The notes beneath the pieces were generated by a model. The model was not told the origin of the DNA. It searched no databases and saw nothing but the letters and a program-made list of their open reading frames with translations. The translations under genes and the position numbers were made by a program. A stretch of DNA of 64,000 nucleotides from NCBI RefSeq assembly GCF_003815715.1, contig NZ_CP033922.1, positions 62,001 through 126,000 of the forward strand, in the 5' to 3' direction. Below are positions 43,881-52,961 of the stretch, one piece after another. The DNA is from Chryseobacterium sp. G0162 (GTDB taxonomy: Bacteria; Bacteroidota; Bacteroidia; Flavobacteriales; Weeksellaceae). Every line of letters begins with the position of its first letter. Positions within the stretch are counted from its first letter, which is position 1.

Positions 43881-44678
43881 CTAACTAAACCGTCTTCCTA
43901 ATTCTTCTCTGAATGCTTCAGCACCTAATTCCAGACGTTGTGCATAAAAAGCCTTCGCATCCTCACCTGCAACATATCTTAACTGCTTTTTGCCATCTGT
44001 TGCAGCCTCATACACCACTTCAGCAATTTGTTCCGGTGTAGAAGCAGCTTCCATCATTCCTTCCATAACAGAATACAGAGAATTAATCATCTCTTCATAA
44101 GCAGGACCCGTTGCAGAATCCAGAGAGCGACTTACAAAATCAGTTTTAATACCTCCGGGCGAAACCGTTTTAATATCTATTCCGAACCTATTCAATTCAA
44201 AAGCCATGCTTTCGCTCCAGCCCTCCAATGCCCATTTTGTAGCATGATAAATTGAATTCAGAGGGAAAGCCATTAATCCTCCAATGGATGTCGTAGAAAT
44301 AAACATTCCTTTCTTTTTCTCTCTAAAATAACTTGTGAACGCCTGAGTAACACGAATCGTACCTAATAAATTTGTATTCAGCTGCCTCACAATCTGATCA
44401 TCACTCAAGGCTTCTAAAGGTCCTAAAAGACCATACCCTGCATTGTTAAAAACAACATCCACATCCCCCAATTCCAATGATTGATTGACAACCGCCTGTA
44501 TTTGTTCCGGATCAGTAACATCCAATGGAAGTACCGTTACATTATCCAGAGAAATAAGATCTGAAGCCGCTTCAGGGTTTCTCATGGTAGCAATTACCTT
44601 CCATCCTTTCTGTTGAAATAATTGTGCAGTTGCTTTACCTAATCCTGTAGAAGCCCCTGTTATAAAAATTGTTTTCAT
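43881..44678 (-). CDS. SDR family oxidoreductase
   Basis: 265 residues from ATG 44678 (MKTIFITGASTGLG). A frame from 44705 would add nine residues without family support and would overlap the small upstream frame. TGASTGLG is at 7-14, NNAG near 87-90, SIGG near 138-141 and YHATK near 151-155, so the cofactor and active sites are complete. The C-terminal half (GGIKTDFVSRSL, TPEQIAEVVYEAAT) fits the classical SDR group used for small ketones or aldehydes. It is followed by an AraC regulator on the same strand. Confidence 0.87.
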   Translation of the reverse strand: MKTIFITGASTGLGKATAQLFQQKGWKVIATMRNPEAASDLISLDNVTVLPLDVTDPEQIQAVVNQSLELGDVDVVFNNAGYGLLGPLEALSDDQIVRQLNTNLLGTIRVTQAFTSYFREKKKGMFISTTSIGGLMAFPLNSIYHATKWALEGWSESMAFELNRFGIDIKTVSPGGIKTDFVSRSLDSATGPAYEEMINSLYSVMEGMMEAASTPEQIAEVVYEAATDGKKQLRYVAGEDAKAFYAQRLELGAEAFREELGRRFS

Positions 44679-44694
44679 TTTTTCTTGTTTAAAA

Positions 44695-44793
44695 TTACAG
44701 GACAAAGTTCAGCATCATAAAAAAGATAAGAGTTGCCAAAACGGACCAAGCTGTAGCCAAAATGAATATATTCAATTTAGTAATCTGATACAT
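44695..44793 (-). CDS. Possible 32-residue single-helix membrane protein
   Basis: ATG at 44793 opens MYQITKLNIFIL and a hydrophobic stretch ATAWSVLATLIFFMMLNFVL, ending TAA at 44695-44697, 16 bases before the SDR start. One membrane helix of about 24 residues. Its size is at the limit of recognition; the compact hydrophobic composition and position in front of the SDR gene suggest a leader or small membrane protein, but it could be chance. Confidence 0.3.
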   Translation of the reverse strand: MYQITKLNIFILATAWSVLATLIFFMMLNFVL

Positions 44794-44867
44794 TGTTAGA
44801 CTGTTATATTAAAAATATTTTATAGGTCTGAAAGTTGTAAGAGCCCTTTCATTTTATCGTTTTTTTG

Positions 44868-44875
44868 TAAGTTTG
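44868..44875 (+). promoter_or_regulatory. -7 box of the SNF2 gene
   Basis: TAAGTTTG matches TAnnTTTG, 15 bases upstream of the ATG at 44891. No clear -33 TTG at 20 bases. Confidence 0.45.
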
Positions 44876-44890
44876 CTTTGAGTAATTTTT

Positions 44891-47800
44891 ATGGCAGAAT
44901 ATATTCTTGAAAACATCAATATCAGTACACTTTCCGTGTATGATTTACTAAAGCATACCTCAGAAAGTTCATTTATTGGAATCACTGACTTTCATAAAGT
45001 TTACCCTGTTGCCATCGAAAATAATACAGGAATCTTTACAAAGGATTCTTCACTTCAGGATTTTCCGATGGTTACTATAAGCCGTATAAATAATTCGTTG
45101 ATTTGTAGCTGTACTTGTGATCATTCTAAAGCTCAGCTTTGTGCTCACCAGGCAGAAATCATCCATTGCATTCTGGAAGAAAAGAAATACCGCATTTTCT
45201 TTGATGAAATTCTACGTAAAAAGACCTTCCTATCTAAAGCCAAAGGCTATGGTTTAGAAAATGAACCGGATCTCGACCAATACTTTCAACTGAAATTAAC
45301 AGAAGGGAAACTTGAAATTCTTCCGAAAATCAAGGAAATGCTTCCTATGGATGAGCAAATGTTCCAACGAGACCTTTTACCCCAGCTCCCTTCTAAACTG
45401 GATGAGCTGGCAGCACAGGAAACAGGTAAAAAACAAATATTGGTCATCGGTAAACATCGTTACTACAATCATTTGGTATTTTCTCTCATGGAGGCTGAAA
45501 TCACCCAAACCGGTAAGATTAAAAATCCTGTTAATGCCGTAGATGCCATGCAATTGATTTGGAAAGCGGAAAAGCCTTTGGACATAAAATTCTATACTGC
45601 TATTTCTTCTTTTCAGAACAACTACAATGAAGAGTATAATGCTGCGGAATGGGAAGCCTTAAAACTAATTGTAAAAAATCCTCTCGATCTGGAGGTATAC
45701 TATCATGATCGGGAAATCGCAGAAACGGTCTGTGCAAAGTCCCTTACACCTGTTACACTTAACACTTTAAATACAGAGGTTCAACTCTCTGTATTTAAGA
45801 AAGATCCATTTTATGAAATTACCGGAAGCCTGCTATTAAATGATTCTTCCGTTCCTTTTAAAAATGTGATAATCAGAAATGAATATTTTATATATAACAG
45901 CAACACATTCAGCCTTATAGACCACCCTGACATGCTTAGGATCATCAGGTTTTTCAAGGCAAATAACGAAATCTTGCTGATCCATTCTTCAAAATATGAG
46001 GAATTCATGCGGCAAATTCTCTCTAATTTAGAAGAACATATTCATATCAATTACAGCTACATACAAAGCGCAACGAAAGTACAGCTTGAAGAAAAAAAAT
46101 TCCAGATAGAAAGAGTCATTTATCTTCGTCAGCAGGAAAATTATATTGGAATTACCCCTGTCATGAAGTACGGTCAGGTAGAAGTTCCTGTATATTCCAG
46201 AAAGCAGATTTTTGATACCGATCAGAATGGAAATCCTTTCAAAATAGAACGAAATGATGCTTCGGAAGCCCGCTTTACCTCTTTGGTAATGCAGCAGCAT
46301 CCTGATTTTGAAGAACAGATGGATGGTTATCAGTATTTCTATCTGCACAGAGATAAATTTCTTGATGATAACTGGTTCTTGAATGCATTTGAAGCATGGC
46401 GAAATGAAGGCATTATCATTTTAGGCTTTAATGAACTGAAAAACAATAAGCTTAACCCCCATCGTGCCAAGATTAATATTCAGATTACGAGTGGGCTGGA
46501 TTGGTTTAATGCAAAATTAAAAGTAGGTTTTGGACAGAAAGAAGCCACTTTAAAACAGCTTCACAGAACCATCCGTAATAAAAGTAAATTCGTCCAGCTG
46601 GATGATGGCAGTCTCGGGATTCTTCCTGAAGAATGGATGGACAAAATCGCCGCTTATTTTCAGGCTGGAGAAATTGATGAAGAGCTGCTAAAGATTCCGA
46701 AAATCAATTTTACTGAAATCTCTTCTCTTTTTGAAAAAGAGATATTGAGTACTGAAATTCAGGATGAAATAACGACTTATTCCACTCAGTTTTCACACGG
46801 TAAGAATATTCCTCAGGTTAATATTCCTGTGGAATTAAATGCTGAATTAAGAGATTATCAGCATGAAGGATTAAACTGGCTTAATTTTCTTGATGACTTC
46901 AACTTCGGTGGATGTCTTGCCGATGATATGGGATTGGGAAAAACCCTTCAAGTCATTGCATTTATTCTTTCTCAAAGGGAAAAACGAGGACATACCACGA
47001 ATCTGGTAGTAGTTCCTACTTCCCTGATTTTCAACTGGCAGGAAGAAGTCAGAAAGTTTGCTCCTTCCATAAAAGTTTTAGTTCATTATGGTCCGGATCG
47101 GCAAAAATCAACCACTCACCTATCTGATTATGAGATTATTCTCACCAGCTACGGAATGTTACTTTCCGATATCCGTTTTCTGAAAACTTTTAATTTCAAT
47201 TATACTTTTCTTGATGAGTCACAGACCATTAAGAACCCTAATTCTGAAAGATATAAAGCAGCTCGCCTGCTTCAATCCAGGAACAGAATTGTACTTACCG
47301 GAACTCCTGTTGAAAACAGCACTTTCGATCTTTACAGCCAGCTTTCTTTCGCATGCCCTGGCTTATTGGGCAGCAAACAGTATTTCAAAGATATTTACGC
47401 CATTCCTATTGATAAATTTGAGTACAGTAAACGGGCTATGGAGCTTCAGCAGAAGATAAAGCCGTTTATTCTCCGCAGAACTAAGAAACAAGTAGCCAAA
47501 GAGCTTCCCGAGAAAACAGAGACTGTAATTTATTGTGAAATGAATACCGAACAACGCAGGATTTATGATGCTTATGAAAAAGAGCTTCGTGAATTTATTG
47601 CGGCCAATGATGACGATGATCTCAATAAAAACAGCATGCACGTTCTTACAGGTCTTACAAGACTCAGACAGATCTGCAATTCTCCCGTATTGATTAAAGA
47701 AGGATACTCTGGAGAAAATGCCGTTAAAATTGAAATTCTGATGGAACAGATCCTTGGAAAATCGAAAGATCATAAAATCCTTGTTTTCTCTCAGTTTGTA

Positions 47801-48229
47801 GGAATGCTGGATTTATTGAAGCCTGAACTGGAGCACCACGGAATTCCTTTCGAATATCTTACAGGCCAAACTAAGGACAGAGGCCAAAAAGTAGCTAACT
47901 TCCAGGAGAATGAAGAGATCAGGGTGTTTTTGATAAGTCTAAAAGCTGGTGGTGTGGGACTTAACCTTACCCAAGCTGATTATATTTACCTGATCGATCC
48001 ATGGTGGAATCCGGCAACTGAAAACCAGGCTATCGACCGAAGTTATCGTATAGGACAGACTAAAAACGTCATTGCTGTCCGTATGATCTGTTCCAATACA
48101 GTGGAAGAAAAAATCCTTACCCTTCAGAAAAAGAAGAAGCTATTGGCTCAGAACCTTCTTAAAACAGACGGAACAAAATTTCAGGGGCTTTCAAAACAGG
48201 ATCTTCTGGATATTTTGGAACAGAAATAG
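44891..48229 (+). CDS. SWIM zinc finger and SNF2-family DNA translocase/helicase
   Basis: 1112 residues. A SWIM finger (Cys74, Cys76, Cys84, His86 in CSCTCDHSK..LCAH) is near the N-terminus, followed by about 570 residues of the bacterial SNF2-associated region. The ATPase begins near 640: LRDYQHEGLNWLNFLDD, Walker A DDMGLGKT (about 677-684), motif II DESQ (about 775; most relatives have DEAQ or DEAH), LTGTPVENS, and the C-terminal helicase half with SLKAGGVGLNL, DPWWNPATENQAIDRSYRIG QTK (about 1018-1055). It is probably a DNA-dependent ATPase remodelling protein-DNA complexes or acting with RNA polymerase. It is a single-gene unit. Confidence 0.92.
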   Translation: MAEYILENINISTLSVYDLLKHTSESSFIGITDFHKVYPVAIENNTGIFTKDSSLQDFPMVTISRINNSLICSCTCDHSKAQLCAHQAEIIHCILEEKKYRIFFDEILRKKTFLSKAKGYGLENEPDLDQYFQLKLTEGKLEILPKIKEMLPMDEQMFQRDLLPQLPSKLDELAAQETGKKQILVIGKHRYYNHLVFSLMEAEITQTGKIKNPVNAVDAMQLIWKAEKPLDIKFYTAISSFQNNYNEEYNAAEWEALKLIVKNPLDLEVYYHDREIAETVCAKSLTPVTLNTLNTEVQLSVFKKDPFYEITGSLLLNDSSVPFKNVIIRNEYFIYNSNTFSLIDHPDMLRIIRFFKANNEILLIHSSKYEEFMRQILSNLEEHIHINYSYIQSATKVQLEEKKFQIERVIYLRQQENYIGITPVMKYGQVEVPVYSRKQIFDTDQNGNPFKIERNDASEARFTSLVMQQHPDFEEQMDGYQYFYLHRDKFLDDNWFLNAFEAWRNEGIIILGFNELKNNKLNPHRAKINIQITSGLDWFNAKLKVGFGQKEATLKQLHRTIRNKSKFVQLDDGSLGILPEEWMDKIAAYFQAGEIDEELLKIPKINFTEISSLFEKEILSTEIQDEITTYSTQFSHGKNIPQVNIPVELNAELRDYQHEGLNWLNFLDDFNFGGCLADDMGLGKTLQVIAFILSQREKRGHTTNLVVVPTSLIFNWQEEVRKFAPSIKVLVHYGPDRQKSTTHLSDYEIILTSYGMLLSDIRFLKTFNFNYTFLDESQTIKNPNSERYKAARLLQSRNRIVLTGTPVENSTFDLYSQLSFACPGLLGSKQYFKDIYAIPIDKFEYSKRAMELQQKIKPFILRRTKKQVAKELPEKTETVIYCEMNTEQRRIYDAYEKELREFIAANDDDDLNKNSMHVLTGLTRLRQICNSPVLIKEGYSGENAVKIEILMEQILGKSKDHKILVFSQFVGMLDLLKPELEHHGIPFEYLTGQTKDRGQKVANFQENEEIRVFLISLKAGGVGLNLTQADYIYLIDPWWNPATENQAIDRSYRIGQTKNVIAVRMICSNTVEEKILTLQKKKKLLAQNLLKTDGTKFQGLSKQDLLDILEQK

Positions 48230-48351
48230 AATATTTAAAATATTAAAATACCTGAACCATTAAGATATTTAAGGCACTAAGAATAGTTAAGAAATAGCTG
48301 CAGCTATTTTCAAAAATACAAAAAACTCATTATCAATATGATGAAATATCT

Positions 48352-48384
48352 ACAAAACAAAACCGACAGATATAATCTGCCGGT
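48352..48384 (-). terminator. Hairpin after the GEVED/T9SS gene
   Basis: ACCGACAGA (48362-48370) and TCTGCCGGT (48376-48384) pair with one mismatch, and TTTTGTTTTG follows on the minus strand. It is 41 bases after the stop. Confidence 0.55.
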
Positions 48385-48424
48385 AAAAAACAAAAATTGA
48401 TATGGATATGATTAGATATGTGTT

Positions 48425-49729
48425 TTACTTTTTAATTACCTTTTCAGTAATTACTTTTTTATCTTTTGTCTGTATTTTAATCAGATAAGTTCCTGGAATA
48501 AAGCTGTTCATATTCACCGTATCAGAGCTTCCTTCCGAAAGTTTTTGTCCTGATATGTTATAAACTTCATATTTTTCCAACTTTTCTTTCATTCTGATGG
48601 ATACGTTTCCGGAGGTAGGATTTGGATATACTTTCACCTCAATAGACTTATCCTTAGAAACTTCTGTTGTGGAAAGGCTTTCCGGTTGTACATTGATCGT
48701 GTAATCTTCTGCCTGGCCAATAAACCAACCTGAAGGACATGGAAGATTTTCCAGCGTTCCCATCCATGAGCTTGACTCATACGCTTTTACCAGTCTGAAA
48801 CGTGTATTTCCTAATAACGCATTAGCTGGAATGGTAATTGTTTCTGAAGTCACTCCTGATTCATGACCGGAAATTGGATTTGAATTGTCCAGATATCCAA
48901 GATTAAACTTTTCATCGGCATCAAATTGATTATTATGATTAAAATCGATATAAGCATAGGCAGAAACTGTTGTTTGTCCATGAGTTCCTCCTGTCACGGT
49001 TATGGGATATCCATTTCCACGGCTGACATTAAAAATGGTTCCCGTAAAATCTTCTATAACGGTTGAGTTTCCATCAACGGGGCTCTCATTTTCTACTCCT
49101 GCAAATTCTACCTTACCTATTTCACTTACGGTAAGGCTTGTTATGCCTTCAGATCCACAATATGGAAATGGAAAACTGTTGCTATTTCCCTGAATATTTA
49201 CTGTATAATCTTCAGTCTGGCCTGCTCTTAATCCGGAGTCACATGCAGAAGAGATAGAGTTTTGAGCACCCGGATCTGAATACGCCATTACATTTGTATT
49301 TTTAAGCACTCTCATTCTTTTACTTCCCCCTGACACAGTAGACGGAATCGTAATGGTATTATCAATAGTAAAAGCATTGGCCGGATTGGCTGCCTCCAGT
49401 CTGCCAATATAAAAGCTCTCTCCCGCATCATCAAAGCTACCATTTCCGTTAAAATCAATATAAACCATTACATCACTGGGAAAAGTACTTGACGGACCTT
49501 TTATTGATATCGGATATGCATTCCCAGCTACCAGATCAGTTGAAAAAGAAGTAAAATCTTCATATTCTTGTGTTGTGGATGAATTGGTAGATGAATTATT
49601 GTTGATACTCCCAAAGGTAACATTGCTTATCATATTACTTCCTGCACCATACTGAAAAGTAGGAGTGCAATACTGAGCACTTACGAGCCCAAATAAAACG
49701 ACAGCAGAAAGAGTAGTTATTTTTTTCAT
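48425..49729 (-). CDS. GEVED domain, T9SS type A sorting domain secreted protein
   Basis: 434 residues: signal peptide ending near LVSAQ (19), two tandem GEVED-type domains of about 145 residues each (VMVYIDFNGNGSFDDAGESF ... GLRAGQTEDYTVNIQG; and AYIDFNHNNQFDADEKFNLG ... GWFIGQAEDYTINVQ), and a sorting domain from about 365 (VKVYPNPTSGNVSI, VYNISGQKL, PGTYLIKI, KVIKK). GEVED domains are usual in secreted Flavobacteriia proteins with calcium-binding-like D-x-N-x-N-x-x-D loops. Surface display via the type IX system is expected; the ligand is unknown. Confidence 0.88.
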   Translation of the reverse strand: MKKITTLSAVVLFGLVSAQYCTPTFQYGAGSNMISNVTFGSINNNSSTNSSTTQEYEDFTSFSTDLVAGNAYPISIKGPSSTFPSDVMVYIDFNGNGSFDDAGESFYIGRLEAANPANAFTIDNTITIPSTVSGGSKRMRVLKNTNVMAYSDPGAQNSISSACDSGLRAGQTEDYTVNIQGNSNSFPFPYCGSEGITSLTVSEIGKVEFAGVENESPVDGNSTVIEDFTGTIFNVSRGNGYPITVTGGTHGQTTVSAYAYIDFNHNNQFDADEKFNLGYLDNSNPISGHESGVTSETITIPANALLGNTRFRLVKAYESSSWMGTLENLPCPSGWFIGQAEDYTINVQPESLSTTEVSKDKSIEVKVYPNPTSGNVSIRMKEKLEKYEVYNISGQKLSEGSSDTVNMNSFIPGTYLIKIQTKDKKVITEKVIKK

Positions 49730-49889
49730 AGAATTCTTAATTTTTATGAGACAAATTTATATTTATTTAGAATCAATAAAAATAAGAATGTAATGATATT
49801 TATCAGTTTAAAGATATTTAATAGAAAAACATTGATAAATAAACAATAAAATAAAAGTTAATTATATAATTATCAATGCTTTTGAATCA

Positions 49890-50679
49890 TTATAGATTCC
49901 GAATGATTTCTCTGGCATTTTCCTTATGGTCTTCATATTTTTTCAGGTAAGCCTCTAATTTCTCATGAATTTCAGGATGGTTAAGCTTTATTCTTCCCTC
50001 TCCTTGTCCCAATAAACTTACATATTCCTGATCAGTATAATTAATATACAAAGGCCATGAGGTTTAATTTTCGAACCCTTTTATTGCGATTGGTTTAGCA
50101 ATCTCTAAAAAGACATATTCTGCTGTATCTAATGTTTCTCTGGGTATTCTTATCTCCAAAAGCTTTTGCAGCCTTACAAGAGGTTTAAAAGCAGGGAACG
50201 GAGTCTTAAGAAGAAAAAACATAAGACTGAGTATTTCAAGTGCTGGAAGTGCTTCTAAAAATGTGAAATTTTCAATGGGTTGTTTCCAGTCTAAAGTTCC
50301 GCTAATGTGAAGGTATCTCAGAGTTTTAATTCCTTGTAATCCTTCAAAGTTGGAAACCTTCTGGAGATTTTCTCAAGATGCAGCGCTTTCAGTTGAGGAA
50401 TATTTTGTAGCGGAGATAGCTCGAAAATGTTTTATTCTTACTCTTTTAAGGCCTCCAAATTCATTCATTGCTTGAACCTGTGCCTGGCTGGGATTATCCA
50501 GGTTTATTTCTTCAAGGTTAGGACATTCAAAAATCTGTTCCCAGTTTTCATGATGCTTACTTACCGTTACAACTTTAACCGTTTTATGATCAGAAATCAT
50601 TTTATCAACAGAATAAGACGTTGTATGATGGGTTGGAATTATTTTCCAATAATGATCTATTTTTCCTATAATCCTTCAT
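49890..50679 (-). pseudogene. Leucine-rich-repeat protein, multiply broken
   Basis: Joined frames give a 260-residue LRR protein. ATG 50679 reads MKDYRK; one A too many shifts to IDHYWKIIPTHHTTSY and KTVKVVTVSKHHENWEQIFE, CPNLEEINLDNPS. Near 50430 the frame moves to ELSPLQNIPQLKALHLEKIS, and near 50350 to NFEGLQGIKTLRYLHISGTL, FLEALPALEILSL, and PLVRLQKLLEIRIP. A TAA at about 50062 follows GFEN, then SWPLYINYTDQEYVSLLGQG and EKLEAYLKKYEDHKENAREI to TAA at 49890-49892. At least three frameshifts and one stop. It adjoins the left boundary of the phage tail region. Confidence 0.78.
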
Positions 50680-50757
50680 TTTCCTGTTTCATACTTAATA
50701 TTTCCTGATGATGTAAATAATATTTTAAAAAACCCTTTAACCGATTTTTATTGTATA

Positions 50758-50796
50758 ATCGGCAAATCTAATCGTAAATTTTCGGAAATCGAAATG
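50758..50796. repeat. Four short direct repeats of the form TCGnAAAT
   Basis: TCGGCAAAT, TCGTAAATT, TCGGAAAT and TCGAAATG follow one another within 39 bases, just outside the terminator that ends the phage operon. Repeated short boxes like these mark the ends of Mu-like transposable phages, where transposase binds; this is only a suggestion. Confidence 0.3.
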
Positions 50797-50823
50797 TAAA
50801 GAAAAAAAACACGCGAACACACA

Positions 50824-50850
50824 AAAAGCCTTTCATATCGAAAGGCTTTT
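50824..50850 (-). terminator. Terminator of the phage late operon
   Basis: AAAAGCCTTTC (50824-50834) and GAAAGGCTTTT (50840-50850) are perfect 11-base arms with a five-base loop. On the minus strand the stem ends in GGCTTTTTGTGTG. It lies 40 bases after the amidase stop. Confidence 0.8.
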
Positions 50851-50889
50851 AAATTGGTTTTAATTAGCTTTTAAAGCTGATTTAACGGC

Positions 50890-51429
50890 TTACTTCGAAG
50901 CATCGTACTTTTTCAAGATACTTGCTACTTCTTTCGTTAAAACTGCCTTCTTTTGGCTGAATTGCTGGATATCGTTGGTAGAAGTGATAAAAGCAACTTC
51001 CCATAAAACAGATATCCCGGATCCAAGATTGAGAATGCCAATACGGCTGTGTTGGCTTTGATTGTCGGCTTTTACCCCACGATTCGGAATACCTAAAATT
51101 TTGGATGCAGTTTTAGATATTTCGTCTGCCATCTTGTATGACAAAGAATCTTTATTTTTTGCATCTGCTGAATTTACATAACATTCGGTCCCGGATGCAG
51201 TGCCGGATCCAGCGTTAAAATGGATGTCGAATACTACAGAACCAGTGCCAGGCTTTATTCTACGCTGGTATTGGGTATTGGTTTCAAAATCTTTGTCTTG
51301 ACTAGTGTTTTGAGGATCTAAATTCTGAACAATTAGATTTCTCACGTCCTTAGTTAGGTTGTTTTCTTGCAATCCGTTTGCTACGGCTCCCGGATCTGCG
51401 TTGTGATGTCCTGCTGAAATAAAAATCAT
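50890..51429 (-). CDS. N-acetylmuramoyl-L-alanine amidase, phage endolysin
   Basis: 179 residues of the Amidase_3 type. Zinc ligands His8 (SAGHHNADPGA), Glu22 and His70 (VVFDIHFNAG) and the catalytic Glu144 (VLWEVAFIT) are in place. It cuts the bond between muramic acid and the peptide stem. There is no signal peptide, so release needs a holin. It is the last gene of the late operon, overlaps the spanin gene by four bases (ATGA), and is followed by a terminator. Confidence 0.9.
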   Translation of the reverse strand: MIFISAGHHNADPGAVANGLQENNLTKDVRNLIVQNLDPQNTSQDKDFETNTQYQRRIKPGTGSVVFDIHFNAGSGTASGTECYVNSADAKNKDSLSYKMADEISKTASKILGIPNRGVKADNQSQHSRIGILNLGSGISVLWEVAFITSTNDIQQFSQKKAVLTKEVASILKKYDASK

Positions 51430-52034
51430 TTTCTATATTTTTTAATTATCCCTTTTATTGTTTCCCATACGACAATAAACAGAACGCCAACTAAAATAAA
51501 GCTCCAAAATGAATGCTTTTCCGTTTCAACGTCCGTTTTACTTGCTTTTACTCTGATATTGGATTTTTGGGCCGCTTGCTTTGCCGTTAGGGCTTGTTTA
51601 TCCTTTTTCAGTGTTTCGATCTCTTTTTTTAGATTAACATTTTCAGTTTTCAGCGATTCGACTTCCTTTTTTATTTCCGATTCACTACCGAAATTCAGAT
51701 CTGAGTTATCATTAACCGGTATAGAAGTTTTATTACCTAAAACATCAGTAAATTGTACATACCTGGTCGAACCAGGATCTGCACATTTACCGTTATTTTT
51801 AAGGCTGAAATTTTGAAGAGTAGCGGTTTTACTTCTATCAATGTTATAGTTCGCATTTGATGCTGTAGAATCGCTTTTATTATTCTGCTGTACTGAATTT
51901 TCCTTTACGGAACTTTTTTCGTTACTCTGAACCTCATTAGTGATTGAAGTGTCGTTTTTATCTTTCGTTTTATGCTTGCTAACGGTACAGCCGCCGATCA
52001 GCAAGAGTAAAAGAAGTATTAATAAATTTTTCAT
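51426..52034 (-). CDS. Candidate unimolecular spanin (lipoprotein with C-terminal membrane helix)
   Basis: 202 residues with a rare two-ended layout. The N-terminus MKNLLILLLLLLIGGC is a lipoprotein signal (Cys16). A polar Ser/Asn-rich linker follows, then a coiled coil at about 118-160 (EIKKEVESLKTENVNLKKEI and on), and a single membrane helix at 176-193 (FWSFILVGVLFIVVW) before a short basic tail. An outer-membrane lipid anchor joined to an inner-membrane helix is the architecture of u-spanins such as T1 gp11, which fuse the two membranes at the end of lysis. It is translationally coupled with the endolysin downstream and the membrane protein upstream. Confidence 0.75.
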   Translation of the reverse strand: MKNLLILLLLLLIGGCTVSKHKTKDKNDTSITNEVQSNEKSSVKENSVQQNNKSDSTASNANYNIDRSKTATLQNFSLKNNGKCADPGSTRYVQFTDVLGNKTSIPVNDNSDLNFGSESEIKKEVESLKTENVNLKKEIETLKKDKQALTAKQAAQKSNIRVKASKTDVETEKHSFWSFILVGVLFIVVWETIKGIIKKYRK

Positions 52035-52450
52035 TTCTTATTCGTAAATAGATACTTGTAATAATATTCCTGCATTTCTGTTACAGATTCTTCACAATGG
52101 TTTTTACCTAAAATCTTTAAAAACCTCCTTAACCAGGTGTCTTTCTCATACATTTTTACAAGGCCTGTAATAGCGGAAATAGTTTCATACCATTTACCAT
52201 ATCGGACAAAATCGTTTTTGATTTTAAAAGAATCGTTCAACAATTCGCCGGCTCCTGCATTAGCCAAGCCATCAAAAACAAGATTGATGCTTCTTAAAAT
52301 TGGCGTGAACTGCCTGGAAATAGAATAATCACATTTTATTACATGCTTTCCGAAAGTGTAAAAAATACCCACGATGAAAAGTGTTAAGAAAATCGGTATT
52401 CCGATGATCATAAAAAGGATTTCAAGCAATAATTTTAATACTGTTTTCAT
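52031..52450 (-). CDS. Phage membrane protein, lysis-cassette candidate
   Basis: 139 residues with one long hydrophobic segment at about 6-33 (LLLEILFMIIGIPIFLTLFI) and a soluble C-terminal part of about 100 residues (FDGLANAGAGELL, YGKWYETISAITGLVKMYEK). It overlaps the spanin start by four bases and lies three genes from the operon end. A holin-type role fits the position, but a single helix and a large soluble part are not typical, so the function is open. Confidence 0.6.
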   Translation of the reverse strand: MKTVLKLLLEILFMIIGIPIFLTLFIVGIFYTFGKHVIKCDYSISRQFTPILRSINLVFDGLANAGAGELLNDSFKIKNDFVRYGKWYETISAITGLVKMYEKDTWLRRFLKILGKNHCEESVTEMQEYYYKYLFTNKK

Positions 52451-52452
52451 GT

Positions 52453-52950
52453 TTAGATCTCGTTTATTTCTTTTGAAAATTTTTCAAGATACTGAACCAT
52501 GAAACGTGCTAAAACATCAGTAAGATGTACCGTTTTGGATTTGATCAGAAAACGGACGTATTGAATTGATGGTACTTTTACTATCTCTTCTTTTTCGTCG
52601 ATTACTTTTCCTTCATCGTCCAATGTCTGCCGGATCCCGGTCATTACAGAACCATCGGGCCTGATTACCTCTTCCATGTTCCATTCGTAGATCTCCCAGG
52701 GCTTCATATCAATGCTTTTGTAAACCTCATTGGTTGATTTAAGGGTGAGAACCTGTTTAACGTAAACATATATTCTCTCTTCCGGATGATCAAGATCAGG
52801 ATTTGAGAACCCCGAAACTATAAGTTTACGTGAAAATTGCGTTAAAACTGGATGGTCAGGAAGTGGCAATTCATGCCAATTATCACTTACCATTTTGATT
52901 GCTTCGATCATTTGTTTATCATTTGTGGTTAAAATCAATTCTGTTTTCAT
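52453..52950 (-). CDS. Phage protein of unknown function
   Basis: 165 residues, soluble, mixed alpha/beta (MKTELILTTNDKQMIEAIKM; RIYVYVKQVLTLKSTNEVYK; PSIQYVRFLIKSKTVHLTDV). No family recognised. It sits between the fibre gene (11-base gap) and the membrane protein gene (2-base gap), so it could be a fibre assembly factor or a base-plate accessory protein. Confidence 0.6.
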   Translation of the reverse strand: MKTELILTTNDKQMIEAIKMVSDNWHELPLPDHPVLTQFSRKLIVSGFSNPDLDHPEERIYVYVKQVLTLKSTNEVYKSIDMKPWEIYEWNMEEVIRPDGSVMTGIRQTLDDEGKVIDEKEEIVKVPSIQYVRFLIKSKTVHLTDVLARFMVQYLEKFSKEINEI

Positions 52951-52961
52951 GATTAAATTAT

